A stretch of 64,000 bases of DNA, taken from G965267335 sp965267335 (GTDB lineage: Bacteria; Bacteroidota; Bacteroidia; Cytophagales; JAAEPT01). The position numbers were made by a program, and so were the translations under genes. Under the pieces are notes generated by a model. It ran no database searches. It was not told where the DNA came from and worked only from the letters and a program-made list of their open reading frames with translations. The stretch spans positions 744,001-808,000 of the forward strand of contig OZ253953.1 in assembly GCA_965267335.1 (NCBI GenBank), given 5' to 3'. Shown here one piece after another: positions 58,884 through 64,000 of the stretch; the first letter of the stretch is position 1, and every line of letters begins with the position of its first letter.

Positions 58884-59954
58884 TTGACATACTCCAAAAA
58901 AATACTGATAACTGGAGGAGCAGGTTTCATTGGCTCTCATGTCGTAAGGCATCTCGTCAATAAGTATCCCGACTATCAGATTATTAATTTGGATGCACTT
59001 ACCTATGCTGGAAATCTGGAGAACTTGACTGATATCGAAGGTTCACCAAACTATGTGTTTGTAAAAGCTGATATTCGAAGTTTCGAAAGCATAATAAAGG
59101 TTTTCAAAGAGTATACTCCTGATGGGGTTATTCATCTGGCAGCCGAATCTCATGTCGATCGTTCCATTGAAAATCCAATGGAGTTTGTGGAAACTAACGT
59201 AATAGGAACTGTAAACTTATTGAATGCCGCAAAAACTCATTGGAAAGATTTTTCAGGAAAACTGTTTTATCACATTTCCACCGATGAAGTGTACGGTGAA
59301 TTGGAAGATACTGGCTTATTTACAGAATCCACCCCATATGATCCACAGTCACCATATTCGGCATCAAAGGCATCATCCGATCATTTTGTCAGGGCTTACA
59401 ATAATACTTATAAGCTCCCGGTGGTAATAAGTAATTGCTCCAATAACTATGGTCCGAATCAGTTTCCGGAAAAACTTATCCCCCTATTTATTAATAACAT
59501 TGTTAACAATAAACCTTTGCCTGTGTATGGAAAGGGGGAGAATATCAGGGATTGGCTGTATGTGGAAGATCATGCAAAAGCGATTGACATTATTTTCCAT
59601 AACGGAGAGGTAGGGGAAACTTACAATATCGGTGGATTGAACGAGTGGAAGAATATTGATCTCGTACGACTCCTTTGTAAGGTTATGGACCGAAAACTCA
59701 ATAGAGATCAGGGTACTTCAGAGAAACTTATTACTTTCGTTGAAGATCGATCCGGTCACGATTATCGATATGCGATTGACGCTTCCAAAGTAGTTGAAAA
59801 ATTGGGGTGGAAACCAAGTACAGACTTTCCTGAGGGATTAGAGAAGACGGTGGATTGGTATTTGAATAACAGTGAATGGATTCAGCGCATAACGTCAGGA
59901 GATTATAAAGAATATTACCAAAAGCTTTACGGCAACAGATCAACCATTGAATAG
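58884..59954 (+). CDS. rfbB: dTDP-glucose 4,6-dehydratase
   Basis: 356 residues from a TTG start. It forms dTDP-4-keto-6-deoxyglucose, the branch point to rhamnose and other deoxysugars. Motifs: ILITGGAGFIGSHVVRHLV, HLAAESHVDRSIENP, FYHISTDEVYGEL, PYSASKASSDHFVRAY (Tyr-x-x-x-Lys), NCSNNYGPNQFPEKLIPL and VEDRSGHDYRYAIDASK. It overlaps the next gene by 8 bases. The later pathway enzymes rfbC and rfbD are not here. Confidence 0.95.
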   Translation: MTYSKKILITGGAGFIGSHVVRHLVNKYPDYQIINLDALTYAGNLENLTDIEGSPNYVFVKADIRSFESIIKVFKEYTPDGVIHLAAESHVDRSIENPMEFVETNVIGTVNLLNAAKTHWKDFSGKLFYHISTDEVYGELEDTGLFTESTPYDPQSPYSASKASSDHFVRAYNNTYKLPVVISNCSNNYGPNQFPEKLIPLFINNIVNNKPLPVYGKGENIRDWLYVEDHAKAIDIIFHNGEVGETYNIGGLNEWKNIDLVRLLCKVMDRKLNRDQGTSEKLITFVEDRSGHDYRYAIDASKVVEKLGWKPSTDFPEGLEKTVDWYLNNSEWIQRITSGDYKEYYQKLYGNRSTIE

Positions 59955-60936
59955 CATTAATAAGCATATAGATAGAATAAAACAGTCAAGGTTTCTAATA
60001 ACAGGAGGAGCTGGTTTCATTGGTTCTAATATTGTTGATTTTCTTTTGGCCAATGATGCGCAATTGGTCAGAGTATTGGATAACCTTTCGACTGGGTTTG
60101 AGAAAAATATCTCCGAACATACCGGCAAACCAAATTTTGAATTTATCGAGGGTGATATAACCAATCCGGTTGATTGTGAAACAGCGTGCGAGGATATTGA
60201 TATTGTACTGCATCAAGCTGCTCTTGGCTCCATACCTCGCAGTATAGATAACCCATTAGCTACGCACGAAAATAATGCGACCGGAACGCTGAATATTTTC
60301 AATGCATCGCGATTGAAAAAGGTCAAGCGGGTAGTATATGCTTCTTCTTCGTCCGTATACGGTGATTCGGTTGAGCTCCCAAAACAGGAAGGAAGAGAAG
60401 GCAGCCCAATTAGTCCTTATGCGGCATCTAAAGTGGTAGGAGAAAATTACGCTGCAGCTTTTTCCAGGGTATACGACTTCGAAAGTATAGGTCTTCGATA
60501 CTTTAATGTGTTTGGTCCTAAGCAAAACAGTAAGGGGCCATATGCGGCAGTGATTCCGAATTTTATTGAGAAAATTTTGGCCTCTGAGGCTCCGGTTATT
60601 AACGGAGATGGAAAGCAGTCGAGAGACTTTACTTATATTGACAACGTGGTTCAAGCAAATATACTTGCTGCATTTACTGAAAATGAATCAGCTCTAAATG
60701 AAGTTTATAATATTGCTTATGGTGCCAAAACATCAATTAACGAATTGTGTGACACAATAATTCAAAAATCAGGAAGTCAGATCACAGCAGTACATGGCCC
60801 AGACCGCGCAGGAGACATCAAGGATAGCCTTGCGGATATTAGTCGGGCACAAAAATTACTGGGGTATACTCCGGAAGTAAGTATAGAGGATGGTCTCAAC
60901 GGAACCATTGAATGGTATAAAAAAGAATTGGTATGA
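59947..60936 (+). CDS. NAD-dependent nucleotide-sugar epimerase (UDP-GlcNAc/Gal-type 4-epimerase)
   Basis: 329 residues from a TTG start overlapping rfbB. An extended SDR with FLITGGAGFIGSNIVDFLL, LHQAALGSIPRSIDNP, VYASSSSVYGDSVELPKQE, PISPYAASKVVGENYA (Tyr-x-x-x-Lys), and YFNVFGPKQNSKGPYAAVIP. The pattern SSSVYGD with LGSIPRSI is like WbpP/TviC-type UDP-N-acetylglucosamine 4-epimerases used in surface polysaccharides. Exact sugar is an inference. The rfbA start overlaps its stop by 4 bases. Confidence 0.88.
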   Translation: MNSINKHIDRIKQSRFLITGGAGFIGSNIVDFLLANDAQLVRVLDNLSTGFEKNISEHTGKPNFEFIEGDITNPVDCETACEDIDIVLHQAALGSIPRSIDNPLATHENNATGTLNIFNASRLKKVKRVVYASSSSVYGDSVELPKQEGREGSPISPYAASKVVGENYAAAFSRVYDFESIGLRYFNVFGPKQNSKGPYAAVIPNFIEKILASEAPVINGDGKQSRDFTYIDNVVQANILAAFTENESALNEVYNIAYGAKTSINELCDTIIQKSGSQITAVHGPDRAGDIKDSLADISRAQKLLGYTPEVSIEDGLNGTIEWYKKELV

Positions 60937-61790
60937 AAGGAATAATACTGGCAGGAGGTACAGGAAGCAGATTGCATCCACTTACTATTTCCGTAAGTAA
61001 GCAACTCATGCCGGTTTACGATAAACCGATGATCTATTATCCGCTATCGGTACTCATGATGGCAAATATATCCGAGGTTTTGATTATTACTACGCCTGAA
61101 GACTCAGGTGCCTTTCAAAAGCTTCTTGGGGATGGGTCGCAACTGGGATGCAAGTTTGAGTACGCAGTCCAGGAAGTTCCTAATGGACTTGCACAAGCGT
61201 TTATTATAGGTGAAGAATTTATCGGTGACGATAAAGTAGCACTCATACTCGGGGATAATATTTTTTACAGTAACGGTATCAGAACACTGTTACAGTCGTT
61301 TAATGACCCTGATGGGGGTGTGATTTTCGCCAATCATGTGAAAGACCCACAGCGATACGGTGTAGTTGAGTTTGATGAGTCGGGCAAGGCAATTTCTATT
61401 GAAGAAAAACCTGAAAAACCTAAATCAAATTATGCTGTGCCAGGGTTATATTTTTACGACAACGAAGTAATTGAAATTGCAAAAAACATCAAACCTAGCG
61501 CCCGAGGAGAGTATGAGATTACCGATGTCAACAGAGAATACCTGAGAAGAGGCAAGCTGCAAGTAGGTGTATTAAACCGAGGCACAGCATGGCTGGATAC
61601 TGGTACATTCGAATCATTAACACAGGCTAGTCAATTCGTTCAAGTGATTGAGGCCCGACAGGGTTTGAAAATCGGCTGTATTGAAGAAGTCGCTTACCGA
61701 ATGGGATACATCAGCAAAGATCAGCTCAATCGACTGGCTGAACCACTCATGAAAAGTGGGTATGGGGCATATCTCAAAACCATTGTTTAA
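60933..61790 (+). CDS. rfbA: Glucose-1-phosphate thymidylyltransferase
   Basis: 285 residues. It joins dTTP and glucose 1-phosphate to dTDP-glucose, the substrate of the rfbB enzyme two genes upstream. Motifs: MKGIILAGGTGSRLHPLT, VSKQLMPVYDKPMIYYPL, EVPNGLAQAFIIGEEFIG, ALILGDNIFYSNG and AWLDTGTFESLTQASQFV. Last gene of the operon; its TAA shares the bases TTAA with the convergent chrA stop, and no terminator separates them. Confidence 0.97.
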   Translation: MKGIILAGGTGSRLHPLTISVSKQLMPVYDKPMIYYPLSVLMMANISEVLIITTPEDSGAFQKLLGDGSQLGCKFEYAVQEVPNGLAQAFIIGEEFIGDDKVALILGDNIFYSNGIRTLLQSFNDPDGGVIFANHVKDPQRYGVVEFDESGKAISIEEKPEKPKSNYAVPGLYFYDNEVIEIAKNIKPSARGEYEITDVNREYLRRGKLQVGVLNRGTAWLDTGTFESLTQASQFVQVIEARQGLKIGCIEEVAYRMGYISKDQLNRLAEPLMKSGYGAYLKTIV

Positions 61791-62983
61791 ATAAACCCAA
61801 CCCCAATTCCAGCCATTATAATAAATGGAGCAGGTATCTTTGTAAACCTCAAAATCAAGAAGGTTAATACCACAATCCCCAGATTCAAACTGCTACGCGG
61901 AACATCATTTATATCGATGGTATAAACCAAAAGCGTTACAGCAGCGGCACTGATTAACCCAACACTAATGGCCGTGATACCGGCTAATGAGTTGCTGACT
62001 ACGGGTAGTTTTTTTAGTTGGTCCCAAAAGTCAATAAGGAAAAAGATGAGTAGGGTACCGGGAAGGAATACTCCCAGAATACCAACTATACCACCAAGTA
62101 TTGGCATTTCTGTTGCTGACATTGCGCCCAAGTAACCACAAAACGAAAACATAGGTCCGGGCATTGCTCTCACCATCGCATAACCATTCAGGAATTCGTC
62201 ATTCGTCAAGAGTTTTTCTGTTTCTACAAACTCTCCTTGCAAGAAAGGAATGAGCACATCACCTCCACCAAAAATCATACTTCCGTTACGATAAAATTTG
62301 TCGAAGAGTCCCAGGAATTCATTTTGTACAAAAAAGGTAGAAATGGTAGAGCCAATGAGAATGGTCAGGAATATAATAAGGTAGGTCCATTTAATTTTAA
62401 TTGGCTCCGTTTTGATGACCTCGGACTTCTTTTTTAATGTCGCTGTGATTACACCACCAATTATAAGCAACAATGGAAAGACCAGGGCAGTAAGAAATGA
62501 CCGTTCTAGGATGATCAAAATAAGGACACTAGCGATCAGGGAGAAGAAAGCCAGAATCCATTGAATGCGTTCTCTCAACACCTTAGCTCCAATTTTATAG
62601 GCAGCGAAACATATGAAGCCAATCGCCATGGGCTTCACATACTTCATGAAATCTAAGCTGATTTGCTGTTCTTGCAAGTGTTGAAATCCGATAGCAATAG
62701 AGATCATACCTATTGCTGCCGGTAACAACCAGATCAACAAAGTAATAAAAGCTAGTGGTATGCCTCCGAGTTTATAACCCAGCGCTGTGATGGTTTGGGT
62801 TGATGTTGGTCCGGGGAGAATTTGGCAGAGAGCATTTAATTCTATCAATTCCTTTTCTGTCACATACTTCCTTTCGTCTACCATTCGCTGAAATAGCAGA
62901 GCTACGTGTGCTTGTGGCCCTCCGAAAGCAGAAAACGCCAGTATAAATACATCGGTAAGATATTTCCCTTTGGAGTGGCTCAT
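61787..62983 (-). CDS. chrA: Chromate transporter family protein (two-domain CHR)
   Basis: 398 residues, about 10-12 membrane helices in two homologous halves. N-terminal half: FILAFSAFGGPQAHVALLFQ and LCQILPGPTSTQTITALGY; C-terminal half: SMIFGGGDVLIPFLQ and NGYAMVRAMPGPMFSFCGYLGAM. These FGG and PGP motifs characterise the CHR family; some members export chromate while others have unknown substrates. It overlaps the upstream oxygenase gene by 4 bases. Confidence 0.9.
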   Translation of the reverse strand: MSHSKGKYLTDVFILAFSAFGGPQAHVALLFQRMVDERKYVTEKELIELNALCQILPGPTSTQTITALGYKLGGIPLAFITLLIWLLPAAIGMISIAIGFQHLQEQQISLDFMKYVKPMAIGFICFAAYKIGAKVLRERIQWILAFFSLIASVLILIILERSFLTALVFPLLLIIGGVITATLKKKSEVIKTEPIKIKWTYLIIFLTILIGSTISTFFVQNEFLGLFDKFYRNGSMIFGGGDVLIPFLQGEFVETEKLLTNDEFLNGYAMVRAMPGPMFSFCGYLGAMSATEMPILGGIVGILGVFLPGTLLIFFLIDFWDQLKKLPVVSNSLAGITAISVGLISAAAVTLLVYTIDINDVPRSSLNLGIVVLTFLILRFTKIPAPFIIMAGIGVGFI

Positions 62984-63921
62984 GCTTTCAGTCCAATTTC
63001 CTTTAGTCTTTCATCAAGAAACTCCCCGGCTGTTAGGTCAGGATATTTTTTCGGGTTTGTTTCATCAATACATTGTGGTAAACAACTGAGGTCCATTTCT
63101 GGTTTTGGATGCATGAAGAACGGAATGGAATAACGGGAGCTTAGCATTTTTTCTGGGGATGGGTTCACGACTCTATGAATAGTTGAGGTAAGTTTATCAT
63201 TAGTCAATCGTTCCAGCATATCTCCAACATTCACAATGATGTGATCGGGAAGGGCTGTCACCGGAATCCACTTTCCGTCCTTGCGCAATAACTCGAGTCC
63301 TTCGGCACTTGCACCCATGAGTAATGTGATGAGATTAATGTCTCCATGTGCTGCGGCCCTTACAGCTCCTTCTTCAACGTCTTCAATATTCTTAATAGGG
63401 TAATAATGGATAAGGCGAAGGATGCTATTACCATGCTGTACCTTTTCTTGAAAATAATCCTTTGGTAGTTCGAGGTACAACGCCAATGCTTCTAGTATGA
63501 TAAGTCCAGTGTTTTCGAGTGTCCGGAAAGCTTCTGACGTTGTTTGTTTGAATTCCGGAACCTCATCTGGCCACACGTTTGCACCAAAATTTTCCTGGCC
63601 CACATGGTAAAACTCTTTTAGGTCACCTTGCTTGCTGTCTTTTGCGTGTTCTTTCTTTTTACTGACGTAACCTCTTTGTCCGTGAAGGTCTTCCCGCTCA
63701 TATTTTTGTTTTACGGAGTCATTTAGTGAAAAGAAATTTTTAGATGCTGTATAGAGCTTTTCCTGTAGCTCATCGGTCAGTCCATGATTCTTTATCGCCA
63801 CAAAACCAATTTGCGAGTAGGCTTCTCCCAGTTGTTGGCTGAATAACTTTTTTTCCTCCGCAGAGCCGTTAGTGAATGTTTTTAAGTCAAGTGAAGGGAC
63901 ATGATCGTATTCAGTTTTCAT
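62980..63921 (-). CDS. Isopenicillin N synthase-like 2-oxoglutarate/Fe(II) oxygenase
   Basis: 313 residues. The N-terminal DIOX_N-like region (VPSLDLKTFTNGSAEEKKLF) and YHVGQENFGANVWPDE precede the catalytic double-stranded beta-helix: AAHGDINLITLL (His-x-Asp), STIHRVVNPSP (second His) and SSRYSIPFF (Arg-x-Ser for the 2-oxoglutarate or substrate carboxylate). All iron ligands are present. The family includes plant gibberellin and ethylene enzymes as well as many bacterial homologues; the substrate is unknown. Its coupling to the chrA-like gene is unexplained. Confidence 0.87.
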   Translation of the reverse strand: MKTEYDHVPSLDLKTFTNGSAEEKKLFSQQLGEAYSQIGFVAIKNHGLTDELQEKLYTASKNFFSLNDSVKQKYEREDLHGQRGYVSKKKEHAKDSKQGDLKEFYHVGQENFGANVWPDEVPEFKQTTSEAFRTLENTGLIILEALALYLELPKDYFQEKVQHGNSILRLIHYYPIKNIEDVEEGAVRAAAHGDINLITLLMGASAEGLELLRKDGKWIPVTALPDHIIVNVGDMLERLTNDKLTSTIHRVVNPSPEKMLSSRYSIPFFMHPKPEMDLSCLPQCIDETNPKKYPDLTAGEFLDERLKEIGLKA

Positions 63922-64000
63922 TCTTATTTTTTAGAGTTTACCAAAGGTGTCAACTTCAGGACAATTGTAGTTGGGAAGTTAAGTTTTTTTGAAAAAAGTT

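Noticed and set aside
1..64000. CRISPR arrays, insertion sequences, prophage, rRNA operons
   Set aside because: No regularly spaced repeats, transposase, phage structural genes or rRNA were seen; the only recombinase is an ordinary XerC/D.

Overview
The window looks like a chromosomal segment of a Bacteroidota bacterium, most likely of the Cytophagales type. The signs are type IX secretion/gliding genes (gldM and gldN at the left edge, a PorW/SprE lipoprotein, a PorE-like OmpA protein), DUF6089 outer-membrane barrels beside uppS-bamA-skp, an F-ATPase operon lacking atpD/atpC, and promoters of the Bacteroidota form TTTG-N19/20-TAnnTTTG. TTG and GTG starts are frequent. Coding density is very high. 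I see no insertion sequence, prophage, CRISPR array or rRNA, and no clearly foreign island. The longest gene-free stretch is 30756-31053, just under 300 bases; it carries the asd promoter and two short repeat or palindrome motifs.

Layout. 1-1925: the end of gldM, then gldN and a terminator. 11287-2008 (minus): PorW/SprE lipoprotein, two tandem class A penicillin-binding proteins, then uvrC. 11393-18282 (plus): a degenerate LytM/M23 membrane protein, bactofilin, atpZ, a small membrane protein, then atpB-E-F-H-A-G and a terminator. 18404-19866: a UbiA-like membrane protein with a small methyltransferase. 25966-19863 (minus): a membrane iron-sulfur protein, a CCG-domain partner and a small conserved protein, then a PorE-like OmpA protein and purM. 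26052: tRNA-Phe, followed by a GT-C-like membrane protein. 30755-27970 (minus): DksA-like protein, scpB, rluB-type pseudouridine synthase and a methyltransferase split by an A7 slippery site. 31054-33246: asd and a PG1098-type methyltransferase. 37741-33253 (minus): rimP-nusA-infB.

37885-39838: an endonuclease/phosphatase-family membrane protein facing an LD-carboxypeptidase. 46178-39903 (minus): two DUF6089 barrels, uppS, bamA and two Skp-like chaperones, a cell-envelope biogenesis block. 50214-46299 (minus): yqeY-like, cvpA-like, pabA/trpG, an alpha/beta hydrolase, a CBS protein and nadK. 50273-53711 (plus): pdxJ, an alpha/beta hydrolase, an RsmI-like methylase, metK. 56435-53746 (minus): acyl-CoA dehydrogenase, then rpsU-xerC-hpf. 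56576-61790 (plus): a nucleotide-sugar operon of UDP-sugar dehydrogenase, UDP-glucuronate decarboxylase, rfbB, a 4-epimerase and rfbA. 63921-61787 (minus): a 2-oxoglutarate/Fe(II)-type oxygenase and a chromate-transporter-family protein.

Most genes are core housekeeping and I found no convincing new multi-gene system. The most interesting signals are at RNA level: a 12-bp stem-loop between atpE and atpF, a 12-bp stem-loop ending exactly at the xerC start codon after rpsU, a 10-bp hairpin in the rimP leader, and an in-frame A_AAA_AAA heptamer joining two halves of a methyltransferase. At gene level the points to check are the tandem class A PBPs beside PorW/SprE, the LytM-like protein without catalytic residues, and the UbiA-like/methyltransferase pair.
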